28,755 nt of DNA, taken from a virus. Shown here piece after piece: positions 4,949 to 10,806 of the stretch; the first letter of the stretch is position 1; each line of letters starts with the position of its first letter. The translations under genes and the position numbers were made by a program. The stretch lies in the IMG/VR virus record IMGVR_UViG_3300027687_000051, positions 1-28,755 of that record. One strand, 5' to 3'. A model generated the notes under the pieces. It ran no database searches. It was not told the origin of the DNA and worked only from the letters and a program-made list of their open reading frames with translations.

Positions 4949-5035
4949 CTAACGTTTAAGCTTATGATGTACCGAACAGGGGTTATCCCTTCGGTCTTGA
5001 TGTGGTCATCACCTTGCTAGCTAGCAGTACGTTAG
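4949..5035. other. branched inverted-repeat fold
   Basis: A 7-bp closing stem, CTAACGT (4949-4955) with ACGTTAG (5029-5035), encloses three hairpins. These are ACCGAA/TTCGGT plus GGG/CCC (4971-4995), TGATG/CATCA with TGGT loop (4998-5011), and the palindrome TGCTAGCTAGCA (5015-5026). The nesting resembles a multi-branched structured RNA or a cruciform-forming origin. Function and strand are unknown. Confidence 0.5.
5015..5026. repeat. 12-bp perfect palindrome TGCTAGCTAGCA
   Basis: Perfect dyad inside the branched fold; a candidate protein-binding site or hairpin arm. Confidence 0.55.
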
Positions 5036-5046
5036 GGAGGGGCAGG

Positions 5047-5058
5047 TAGGTATACCTA
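5047..5058. repeat. 12-bp perfect palindrome TAGGTATACCTA
   Basis: Perfect dyad with core GGTATACC, the same 8-mer as at 4771-4778. Two copies of one palindromic core 276 bp apart in a non-coding region suggest paired operator sites. Confidence 0.58.
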
Positions 5059-5250
5059 ATACATAGACATATGTATACCCATCCTATAATAAAAAGTCGG
5101 AACATTTGCAGAAGTTTTTTTGAAATAAGTTATACAACACTATATATATATGACTTTCTTATAGGGGTGCATGCGTGTAGGATGGCACATAACCCTCAGG
5201 TTCATAGTATGTGAAATTTTTTTATTACCTTTACAAAAAAAATAATAGCC

Positions 5251-5430
5251 ATGCACGGATTAACAGTAAAAGAAGGAAGACTAATAAATGACAGACGTCC
5301 ATCTGAATCAGGAATAGCTCAACTGTGTCGTATTAAAAACTCAATAAGAAACGAGAAGAAGATCAACCAGGTGGCTGAGGGAATGGAAAGAGCTGAGTAT
5401 AAAAAGAATTATATCGGTAAAATATTCTAA
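5251..5430 (+). CDS. small basic hypothetical protein, 59 aa
   Basis: First rightward gene, ATG at 5251 and TAA at 5428-5430. It begins MHGLTVKEGRLINDRRPSES and contains a Lys/Arg-rich middle (RIKNSIRNEKKI). It is predicted to be soluble. The leader is A-rich (a run of eight A just upstream), typical of Bacteroidetes translation starts. It stands alone between the non-coding region and a strong terminator, so it is a single-gene transcript. No family is recognised; a small DNA-binding regulator is possible from its charge but not shown. Confidence 0.65.
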   Translation: MHGLTVKEGRLINDRRPSESGIAQLCRIKNSIRNEKKINQVAEGMERAEYKKNYIGKIF

Positions 5431-5460
5431 AGATAGTTTTGTGTGTTTTGATTTGTAGTG

Positions 5461-5495
5461 AAAAAAGAGTATCAAATGTTGGTACTCTTTTTTTT
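5461..5495 (+). terminator. rho-independent terminator
   Basis: Stem GAGTATC/GGTACTC with a 7-nt loop, extended on both sides by an A-run and a T-run of eight that pair with each other. It follows the 59-residue gene by about 30 nt. The flanking A and T runs make it potentially bidirectional. It insulates the chaperonin promoter from upstream transcription. Confidence 0.88.
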
Positions 5496-5528
5496 ATGTT
5501 GGTTTTATGTTGATTTTATGTTGATTTT
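5496..5528 (+). repeat. 11-bp tandem repeat, three copies
   Basis: ATGTTGGTTTT followed by two copies of ATGTTGATTTT, directly after the terminator. The 11-bp period is close to one helical turn, which would place each copy on the same face of the DNA. Confidence 0.75.
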
Positions 5529-5658
5529 AAATTAAAATATTATACTTAACTTATTGATTATTATACTATTAACTATTTACTATGTTGAAATGTTAATAAT
5601 AGAAGGGGAAATTTACCAGTAAAAAAAAATAAAAAGTAAATAATTTTACATAGTGTAG

Positions 5659-5670
5659 TTTTGGCCAAAA
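5659..5670. promoter_or_regulatory. 12-bp palindrome TTTTGGCCAAAA upstream of groEL
   Basis: Perfect dyad about 40 bp upstream of the groEL -7 element, followed directly by a run of A. Position and symmetry suit an activator or repressor site; no regulator is assigned. Confidence 0.45.
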
Positions 5671-5691
5671 AAAAACGACATTTTAACATAA

Positions 5692-5720
5692 AGTGTCATA
5701 TATTTATTATATTTGTCACT
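5692..5720 (+). promoter_or_regulatory. groEL promoter with overlapping dyad
   Basis: TATATTTG at 5708-5715 matches the Bacteroidetes -7 element TAnnTTTG and lies 22 nt before the groEL ATG. No good -33 element is seen. An imperfect inverted repeat, AGTGTCATATA against TATATTTGTCACT, spans the -7 element and could be an operator. Confidence 0.65.
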
Positions 5721-5737
5721 AATCTAATACACTTTAA

Positions 5738-7354
5738 ATGCAAACAGAATCAGGCTATATACCTAAGAATCTTGAGTTTAGCGACGCAGGAAGACAAAAA
5801 TTAATTAACGGAATTACCGCAATTTCGAAAGCTGTAAAATCAACATTAGGGCCGAGAGGTCGTACAGTTCTTATAGAATCCCCAACACACACTAACGGAA
5901 TCACAGTGACTAAGGACGGAGTAACCGTAGCCAGGTCAGTTGCTTTGTTAGATCCAGCAGAAAATCTTGCTATACAGATGATGCAAGAAGCTGCTAATAG
6001 AACTGCAACCTCAGCAGGAGATGGAACTACAACAGCTATAGTATTAACTGAAGCTTTAGTTTTAGCAGGTCAAAAGTACATAAAGAAAGAAACCAATGTA
6101 ACTGAAGTTATCAAGCATATAAATGATTTGACGGATAAGTTAATTGTAGTGTTAAAGAAAAATAGCAAGAAGGTTACACCGTCTAGACTAAAAGATGTTG
6201 CAGCTATATCTGCTAACAACGATAAGAACTTAGGGGGAATAATAGCTGAAGCATATAGACAGGTAGGAACCGATGGTATTGTTACTGTAGAGAAATCTAT
6301 GAATGCTGATACTTATTCAGAAGTAACAAATGGTATTAAAGTAGAAAGAGGATATACATCTCCTTTGTTTATTAATAACCAAAAGAAAGACGAGTGTATT
6401 TTAGAGGATGTTAAGATCCTATGTTGTGATCAGGAGATAAGTAACATACTACAAATTGAAAATATACTTAAACCAATTATACAGAAAGGTGAAAAGCTTT
6501 TGATTATAGGGGAATGTAATTCTAATGTAGTTAATACTCTTGCCGCTAATGTTGTTCGTAATGGATTAAAGTTCTGTAACATTACACCACCATCATTTGG
6601 ATATAAGACTCACGAGCTTATGCAAGACATAGCTTTGTCTGTAGGAGCAAAATACTATTCTGAAAAGACTGGTGATGATTTAAGCTTAATAACCGCAGAT
6701 GATTTAGGTCATGCAGATAAAATTATAATAGGAAAAGAAAGTTCTGTCTTAATTAAGAACACAGAGTTAAGTGAAGAGATAGGTGATAGAATCAAACAGC
6801 TAAGAGTTCAGCAGGAAAATACTAAACATTTAGGTGAAAGAAAGTTTATCAATGAAAGAATAGCTAGTCTTGCAGGTTCTATAGGTGCGATATATGTAGG
6901 AGGTAATAGTGATGTAGAGCAAAAAGAAAAATTTGACCGAGTTGATGACTCGGTATGTGCAGTACGTTCAGCATTACAAGAAGGCATTGTTGCTGGTGGA
7001 GGAATAGCTTTGTATAGATTAGCACTTAAGTTTAAGTGGATGTTATCAAGCGCAGGGTTAGAACATAACTCACGTGTTGCTTTAGAAATTATATTAGAAG
7101 CTTTAGAGTCTCCATTAAAACAAATTTTAATTAATGCAGGTTTTGATTATGTTGAGATATTAGAAACTTTATATGACATGAAAGATAACGAAGGGTATGA
7201 TGTTAAGAACGAAGTTTATGGAGACATGTATAAGATGGGAGTTATAGATCCTTTGAAAGTAACTAAGAACGCATTAATCAATGCTGTATCTGTGGCTACA
7301 ACTATTCTAAGTACAAATGCTATTATTACACATAAAAGATTAGGAGAAAACTAA
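5738..7354 (+). CDS. groEL: phage-encoded chaperonin GroEL (Cpn60)
   Basis: 538 residues, close to the usual 540-550. GPRGRTV (38-44) and GDGTTT (94-99) form the ATP site, with Asp95 corresponding to catalytic Asp87 of E. coli GroEL. Asp404 in RVDDSV corresponds to Asp398, and GGGIAL (about 420) is the family's C-terminal signature. The apical domain (about 190-370) includes GYTSPLF. The C-terminal Gly-Gly-Met tail is absent. It would form the folding ring that with the adjacent GroES assists folding of virion proteins. It has its own TAnnTTTG promoter and is followed after 10 nt by groES. Divergence is visible across the chain, as expected of a viral lineage rather than a recent host copy. 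Confidence 0.95.
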   Translation: MQTESGYIPKNLEFSDAGRQKLINGITAISKAVKSTLGPRGRTVLIESPTHTNGITVTKDGVTVARSVALLDPAENLAIQMMQEAANRTATSAGDGTTTAIVLTEALVLAGQKYIKKETNVTEVIKHINDLTDKLIVVLKKNSKKVTPSRLKDVAAISANNDKNLGGIIAEAYRQVGTDGIVTVEKSMNADTYSEVTNGIKVERGYTSPLFINNQKKDECILEDVKILCCDQEISNILQIENILKPIIQKGEKLLIIGECNSNVVNTLAANVVRNGLKFCNITPPSFGYKTHELMQDIALSVGAKYYSEKTGDDLSLITADDLGHADKIIIGKESSVLIKNTELSEEIGDRIKQLRVQQENTKHLGERKFINERIASLAGSIGAIYVGGNSDVEQKEKFDRVDDSVCAVRSALQEGIVAGGGIALYRLALKFKWMLSSAGLEHNSRVALEIILEALESPLKQILINAGFDYVEILETLYDMKDNEGYDVKNEVYGDMYKMGVIDPLKVTKNALINAVSVATTILSTNAIITHKRLGEN

Positions 7355-7364
7355 AACAATAATT

Positions 7365-7622
7365 ATGCAGCCAATAGGAAAATATATAGCAGTAAAACCG
7401 ATAGAGGAGGAAATAAAAACTAAGTCTGGTTTATTATTGTCAGCACAAGATGCTGATGATTTTAGATATAAGAAAGGTAAAGTAATAAAGCCTGGTAGCG
7501 ATGTAACAGTAATTAAAGCTGATGATGTAATCTATTACGATAAAAGTGCAGGACATTCTATGCTAGTCAACAATGAGTCTATGACCATTATTGAAGAGCG
7601 TAACGTGGTAATAGTGTTATAA
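7365..7622 (+). CDS. groES: co-chaperonin GroES-like protein
   Basis: 85 residues, slightly shorter than typical GroES (about 95). The start MQPIGKYIAVKPIEEE matches the first strand of the Cpn10 fold. SGLLLS (about 22-27) occupies the mobile loop, where the hydrophobic IVL tripeptide that docks onto GroEL is replaced by LLL. The segment KKGKVIKPGSDVTVIKADDV (about 35-54) is the family's G-V-x-x-G and V-x-x-GD region with the GD altered. It lies 10 nt after groEL and is plainly co-transcribed. It is adapted to the neighbouring phage GroEL, by context. Confidence 0.9.
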   Translation: MQPIGKYIAVKPIEEEIKTKSGLLLSAQDADDFRYKKGKVIKPGSDVTVIKADDVIYYDKSAGHSMLVNNESMTIIEERNVVIVL

Positions 7623-7632
7623 ATTAAATTCT

Positions 7633-7640
7633 TATCTTTG
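7633..7640 (+). promoter_or_regulatory. TAnnTTTG promoter element, copy 1 of AAATTCTTATCTTTG
   Basis: TATCTTTG ends 4 nt before the ATG of the next gene. With the usual distance from the -7 element to the start of transcription, the mRNA would be leaderless or nearly so. The 15-mer AAATTCTTATCTTTG containing it recurs upstream of 8622 and 9771. Confidence 0.75.
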
Positions 7641-7644
7641 TCTT

Positions 7645-8127
7645 ATGGCAGTGAAAAAAAAGAAAACAAAAGTTTATAGAAGCACAACAACTAGAAGGTC
7701 TAGGTCAAAACCTACGACAAGTACAGTTTTAAAAGACAAGAGAACACCTGCTGAAAAGAAAAAAGCAGCTACAATACTAGCAGCTAAGACTAGAGTTAAA
7801 GATAATACGGTTGTAAAAACAAGAACAAGAAACGGAAAACTCTCACAACAGTTTAGGTCTAAGTCAGATCTAAATAGTAAATCCGAAAGATCAAAATCTT
7901 CTTCTACTACCAACACCAGAAAAGGAAAACAAACATTTAGAAGTGCATCTGTTACTCAAAATAAAGAAACTGGAGAACAGTTTGCTACAAGAAACCGTAC
8001 TAATAAAAGAGGAAGAACCAGAACTACTTTTGTTACAGGCCCTAAAGCTTTTAAGAAATATAGTAAATGGGAAAAGAAAGATAATAAAAAAGCTGCAAGA
8101 CAAGCTAAGCGTGGTAAATTAAAATAG
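7645..8127 (+). CDS. Lys/Arg-rich basic protein, 160 aa
   Basis: Low-complexity, highly basic protein made mostly of Lys, Arg, Ser and Thr, starting MAVKKKKTKVYRSTTTRRSR and ending in a Lys-rich tail. A more ordered C-terminal part contains TFVTGPKAFKKYSKWEKKDN. It resembles protamine- or histone-like packaging proteins in composition only. Association with DNA inside the virion is the natural inference, because several similar genes follow, but it is unproved. Its end overlaps by 9 nt with the convergent gene at 8119-8568. The start follows a TAnnTTTG element very closely. Confidence 0.75.
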   Translation: MAVKKKKTKVYRSTTTRRSRSKPTTSTVLKDKRTPAEKKKAATILAAKTRVKDNTVVKTRTRNGKLSQQFRSKSDLNSKSERSKSSSTTNTRKGKQTFRSASVTQNKETGEQFATRNRTNKRGRTRTTFVTGPKAFKKYSKWEKKDNKKAARQAKRGKLK

Positions 8128-8568
8128 TTGTTTTCTTTCTTCGTTAATTTTAATTATTGATTGGCGATACACTTTATCCATAAACGAAGCATCTTTCCTA
8201 AATAAAGGATTAGTTCTATGGTCTTCTCCTATCTCCTCACCATTTAATTTCCTATAAATAAGATTAACTAATCGTTTAGCTTTATACGTTAGTTCGTATA
8301 AAGTCGTTTCCTTACCTCTTTTCTTTCTCCACACATGTATCCATTGATTTTTTAATAATTGATCAAAACGATTAACATCCCACGACATTAACTCTTCATA
8401 CTCTTTAAATTTTGTTTTATTAAAAATGTCTTCGCTATATAAAAAGAGAAGCATATCTATATCAGGCGTTCCTATTTTGTACTTGGCTTTAACCCAGTAC
8501 CTTATAACTCTCCAGTACTTTAAGTAGTCGTGAGAAGGAGTAAATTTGTCTTTGTTTATTTGTCCCAA
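8119..8568 (-). CDS. putative winged-helix DNA-binding protein
   Basis: 149 residues on the strand opposite to its neighbours. It has globular composition, unlike the antisense shadows nearby. KYWRVIRYWVKAKYKIGTPD (about 17-36), DMLLFLYSEDIF (38-49), MSWDVNRFDQLLKNQWIHVW (about 61-80) and ATLYxLTYKAKR-like text (TTLYELTYKAKRLV, about 88-101) follow the helix-helix-recognition helix-wing order of winged-helix proteins. I recall similar proteins from marine phages. The start codon is TTG at 8566-8568, because no in-frame ATG precedes the first conserved segment. A transcription regulator is likely, possibly of the neighbouring promoter block, but the target is unknown. Confidence 0.68.
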   Translation of the reverse strand: MGQINKDKFTPSHDYLKYWRVIRYWVKAKYKIGTPDIDMLLFLYSEDIFNKTKFKEYEELMSWDVNRFDQLLKNQWIHVWRKKRGKETTLYELTYKAKRLVNLIYRKLNGEEIGEDHRTNPLFRKDASFMDKVYRQSIIKINEERKQLF

Positions 8569-8587
8569 AATGATTTAATTAAATTCT

Positions 8588-8595
8588 TATCTTTG
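8588..8595 (+). promoter_or_regulatory. TAnnTTTG promoter element, copy 2 of AAATTCTTATCTTTG
   Basis: TATCTTTG preceded by the same AAATTCT as copies 1 and 3. It lies 26 nt before the ATG at 8622 and immediately upstream of the divergent winged-helix gene. Confidence 0.78.
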
Positions 8596-8621
8596 TAAAT
8601 ATAATTAATAAATTTAAAACT

Positions 8622-9101
8622 ATGCCACAAGGTAAAGGAACATACGGATCTAAAGTAGGAAGACCAAAGAAAAAAGGTAATCCTAAGAATAAAAATATTA
8701 TGGATACTCCTATGAGAAAAATCCCAGGAGCCTTAATGAAAAAAGCAAAACAAAAAGTAAAAAATGTTTTAAAGAACACTCCTAAACAAAATATAAGGAA
8801 AGCTATTCTTGGAGATGCTAACCCAAATGTAAAGGGTGCTTTAAAAATGAGAACAGCTTATAAAAACATGAAAGCAAAAACAGCACTAAAAAAAGGAGCA
8901 AGAGCAGGAGCAAGAGCAGCAGCAAGGGGAGCAATGGCAGGAGTAGGAGCAGGAGCATCAATAGGACGAGCAGCAGGAAAACTTAAAAAATCTAAAAAAG
9001 TGAGGGCAGGGATAATGCCTAAGTCACCAAAAAAGAAACCTACTTTAGTTCAAAGAAACAAAGCAAAAAGAAATAATCAAAAAAAATTCCTAAAAAAATA
9101 A
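8622..9101 (+). CDS. basic protein with Gly/Ala-rich segment, 159 aa
   Basis: The N-terminus MPQGKGTYGSKVGRPKKK is a recurrent opening of small phage proteins. The middle is Lys-rich. Residues about 98-125 form an Ala/Gly-rich stretch (ARAGARAAARGAMAGVGAG) that could form a membrane-active or interfacial helix, and the C-terminus is again strongly basic. This layout, basic ends around a small hydrophobic segment, is shared with the next gene. A virion protein that binds DNA or helps its ejection is plausible; this is inference from composition. The stop and next start overlap as TAATG. Confidence 0.75.
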   Translation: MPQGKGTYGSKVGRPKKKGNPKNKNIMDTPMRKIPGALMKKAKQKVKNVLKNTPKQNIRKAILGDANPNVKGALKMRTAYKNMKAKTALKKGARAGARAAARGAMAGVGAGASIGRAAGKLKKSKKVRAGIMPKSPKKKPTLVQRNKAKRNNQKKFLKK

Positions 9102-9724
9102 TGGCTATTAAAAAAAAAGTACAAGTTACCTCTACAACTGCAGTTAAAAGAAGAAGAAAAAGAAAAGGAGAAACTGTAGGAAGAGTAAAAAAAGCTACTA
9201 CTACAAGATCTGATGGAACTAAATCTGTTACTAAAACTAATAGAAGAGGCACGACTACAAGAACAAAAGACTATGGTGCTGGTAAATCAAAACCAAAAAA
9301 GGTAACGGTAAATAAGAAAGCGACTAGCATGCGTTATGCTTCTACAAAAGAAAAAACTTATAAAAAAGGCGTTAAAGGAGCTACTATAACAAAAGATAAA
9401 GGTACTAGATATGAGAGAACAACAACTCGTAAAGATAGAATAAAAAATACTAAAAGAGCAATCGGTAGAGGCGTGAAGAATGTTGCAGGAACAGCAGCAG
9501 TTACAGCAGCGATGTTATCTCCAGCAGGAACTATGCTTACAAAAGGAGCTTTAGCAGCAGGTGCAGGTTTGGTTGGTGCAGGTGGCGTACGATATGCAAA
9601 AAATACTGCAAAAGACATTGGAAGACGAGCTAAAAATGTTGGTAGTAAAATTAAAAAAGCAATTACAAAAAAAGTTAGCAAAGTTAAAGCTAACAGGAAA
9701 AAACCCAACAGAAAAAGAATATAA
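9101..9724 (+). CDS. basic protein with hydrophobic segment, 207 aa
   Basis: Begins MAIKKKVQVTSTTAVKRRRK. Basic Thr/Lys/Arg-rich sequence fills residues 1-125. The segment VAGTAAVTAAMLSPAGTMLT and ALAAGAGLVGAGG (about 128-162) is hydrophobic and Gly/Ala-rich, and a basic tail follows (KKAITKKVSKVKANRKKPNR). Composition and order match the preceding protein, so the two may be diverged paralogues. It could be a DNA-condensing or ejection-associated virion protein. The start overlaps the upstream stop by one nucleotide. Confidence 0.75.
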   Translation: MAIKKKVQVTSTTAVKRRRKRKGETVGRVKKATTTRSDGTKSVTKTNRRGTTTRTKDYGAGKSKPKKVTVNKKATSMRYASTKEKTYKKGVKGATITKDKGTRYERTTTRKDRIKNTKRAIGRGVKNVAGTAAVTAAMLSPAGTMLTKGALAAGAGLVGAGGVRYAKNTAKDIGRRAKNVGSKIKKAITKKVSKVKANRKKPNRKRI

Positions 9725-9732
9725 AAAATTCT

Positions 9733-9740
9733 TATCTTTG
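9733..9740 (+). promoter_or_regulatory. TAnnTTTG promoter element, copy 3 of AAATTCTTATCTTTG
   Basis: Third copy of the 15-mer, 30 nt before the ATG at 9771. It lies just after the previous gene's stop, so it starts a new transcript within the block. Confidence 0.75.
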
Positions 9741-9770
9741 GGCTGTAATAATAATTAAAAAAACAATATT

Positions 9771-9983
9771 ATGAAAAATGCAGGAATGGGCGGTCAAGGA
9801 TACAATTCAAGAATGGATGAATCTTTAGGAGCTAGAAACGGAAAAAAATCTCAGTCTATGAAATCTCGTAGAAATGAAAGTAAAGGAATGTCTAAAGCAA
9901 TGGGCAATCGTTCTTTTAGTGCGGTTAAGTCTATGGACTATCAACCATTATCTACTTGGAAAACTCATCATCATTTAAGCTAG
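9771..9983 (+). CDS. conserved small phage protein, 70 aa
   Basis: Hydrophilic and basic. The segment GYNSRMDESLGARNGKKSQS followed by MKSRRNESKGM and FSAVKSMDYQ is a pattern I have seen in many small proteins of uncultured tailed phages, where it lies near structural genes. Function is unknown. The distance to the next start (4 nt) shows that it is the first gene of a tightly packed series. A virion or assembly role is only inferred from position. Confidence 0.75.
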   Translation: MKNAGMGGQGYNSRMDESLGARNGKKSQSMKSRRNESKGMSKAMGNRSFSAVKSMDYQPLSTWKTHHHLS

Positions 9984-9987
9984 TTTA

Positions 9988-10203
9988 ATGAGCTTTAAAA
10001 GTGTACAAGCAAAAATAGCAAAAAAAGGAGGTTACTCTAAGAAAGCAGCAGGAGCTATATTAGCTTCAGCTTCTAGAAAAGCCTCACCAAGTGCTAAGCG
10101 TAAAAACCCTAAATTAAAAAAAGTTAAGGTTAGAACACGACCACAACCAAAGCCAGCTAGACGTGAAAAAGTAATGGGTGTATTAAAACGTAAACGTAAA
10201 TAA
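9988..10203 (+). CDS. conserved small basic phage protein, 71 aa
   Basis: SVQAKIAKKGGYSKKAAGAI (about 5-24) followed by LASASRKASPSAKRKNPKLK is a recurrent phage pattern: one predicted helix-turn-helix-sized alpha segment, then a disordered basic tail rich in Lys, Arg and Pro. Nothing enzymatic is visible. It lies 4 nt after the preceding stop and 15 nt before the next gene, so it is co-transcribed. The basic tail suggests nucleic-acid binding. Confidence 0.75.
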   Translation: MSFKSVQAKIAKKGGYSKKAAGAILASASRKASPSAKRKNPKLKKVKVRTRPQPKPARREKVMGVLKRKRK

Positions 10204-10218
10204 TTTAAATTTAATCGA

Positions 10219-10461
10219 ATGGCAAAAAAGAAAGTTGTAAAAAAAGCAAAAAAGAAAGTTGTCAAAGATATTAAGGTAGCAGAACCAGTTATTGTTAAGA
10301 CAAAGGTAAAAGATAAGGGCGTTCCTCAACAAGTTGTGTTAGAAAACCAAGTTTGTTATGTAGATTACGTGCCACCAAAAAGACCATCTTACGATAAACG
10401 TGTTCACTTTAACCCTAATGATCTTAAGAAAAAAATAACGCCTGGCAACCCTTTTGAATAA
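10219..10461 (+). CDS. small protein with Lys-rich N-terminus, 80 aa
   Basis: The N-terminus carries a repeated KKKVVKK pattern (MAKKKVVKKAKKKVVKDIKV). The C-terminal half (CYVDYVPPKRPSYDKRVHFN and PNDLKKKITPGNPFE) has more ordered composition. The two halves look like a nucleic-acid-binding tail joined to a small domain. No family is recognised. It belongs to the tightly spaced basic-protein series. Confidence 0.7.
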   Translation: MAKKKVVKKAKKKVVKDIKVAEPVIVKTKVKDKGVPQQVVLENQVCYVDYVPPKRPSYDKRVHFNPNDLKKKITPGNPFE

Positions 10462-10476
10462 AAAAATAAAAAAGAA

Positions 10477-10602
10477 ATGAAAAATTTAGGAATAAAATTA
10501 CAGCAATTATGGTGCAAATTCCAATGTTTATGGAATTGGTTAGTAGCTAAATTACTTTTCAGCGTAAAAGATTGTCCTAATAAGCTGTGTACGTGTAAGT
10601 AA
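10477..10602 (+). CDS. very small Cys/Trp-rich protein, 41 aa
   Basis: ATG at 10477, TAA at 10600-10602. It begins MKNLGIKLQQLWCKFQCLWN and ends in DCPNKLCTCK. Residues 5-31 make an amphipathic helix rich in Trp and Leu that could lie on a membrane. Five cysteines, with three in the last nine residues, could bind metal. The start lies 15 nt after the previous stop and the next ATG follows after 1 nt, so it fits the operon exactly. No known family. Confidence 0.6.
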   Translation: MKNLGIKLQQLWCKFQCLWNWLVAKLLFSVKDCPNKLCTCK

Positions 10603-10603
10603 A

Positions 10604-10777
10604 ATGAAAAGAACTAGAATTGAATCAAAAGGCCTAGGAGACACAGTACATAATGTAGCAAAAGCTATAGGTGCTGACAAACTAGCAAACAAAATAGCAA
10701 AAGCAGCAGGTAAAAGTGACTGTGGTTGTGGAAAAAGGAGGGATACGTTGAATCGTGTCTTCCCATATAGTAAATAA
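10604..10777 (+). CDS. conserved small phage protein, 57 aa
   Basis: ATG at 10604, TAA at 10775-10777. It begins MKRTRIESKGLGDTVHNVAK and ends in the motif DCGCGKRRDTLNRVFPY. The combination of an N-terminal helix, a CGC cluster and a LNR-FPY ending recurs in small proteins of Bacteroidetes phages and prophages. The cysteines may bind zinc or iron. Role unknown; its place just before a larger structural-looking gene suggests a virion-assembly connection. Confidence 0.68.
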   Translation: MKRTRIESKGLGDTVHNVAKAIGADKLANKIAKAAGKSDCGCGKRRDTLNRVFPYSK

Positions 10778-10806
10778 AGAGATTTTTAACCCTCAAAAAA
10801 ATAAAA

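Larger units (their letters stand above)
4607..5250. other. non-coding divergence region, palindrome- and hairpin-rich
   Basis: 644 bases lie between the leftward operon and the first rightward gene. No convincing reading frame was found; minus-strand frames of 11 and 16 codons exist but have no support. The region holds perfect palindromes at 4771-4778, 4932-4943, 5015-5026, 5047-5058 and 5067-5074, a stable hairpin at 4861-4896, and a branched fold at 4949-5035. No TAnnTTTG promoter facing left is visible, so the promoter of the leftward operon remains unidentified. Such a region could hold the replication origin, operators, or a structured RNA. There is no direct evidence choosing among these. 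Confidence 0.6.

Noticed and set aside
4607-5250. Search for a tRNA gene in the non-coding region
   Set aside because: Hairpins are present but no T-loop consensus, CCA end or cloverleaf spacing could be fitted.
7453-7459. CTGATGA followed by GAAAG on the plus strand inside groES
   Set aside because: No stem II, stem III or stem I can form around it; it encodes conserved co-chaperonin sequence. Not a hammerhead.
9358-9708. Minus-strand open frame of 116 codons in the basic-protein block
   Set aside because: Antisense to a Lys/Arg-rich gene; such genes give long hydrophobic shadow frames on the other strand.
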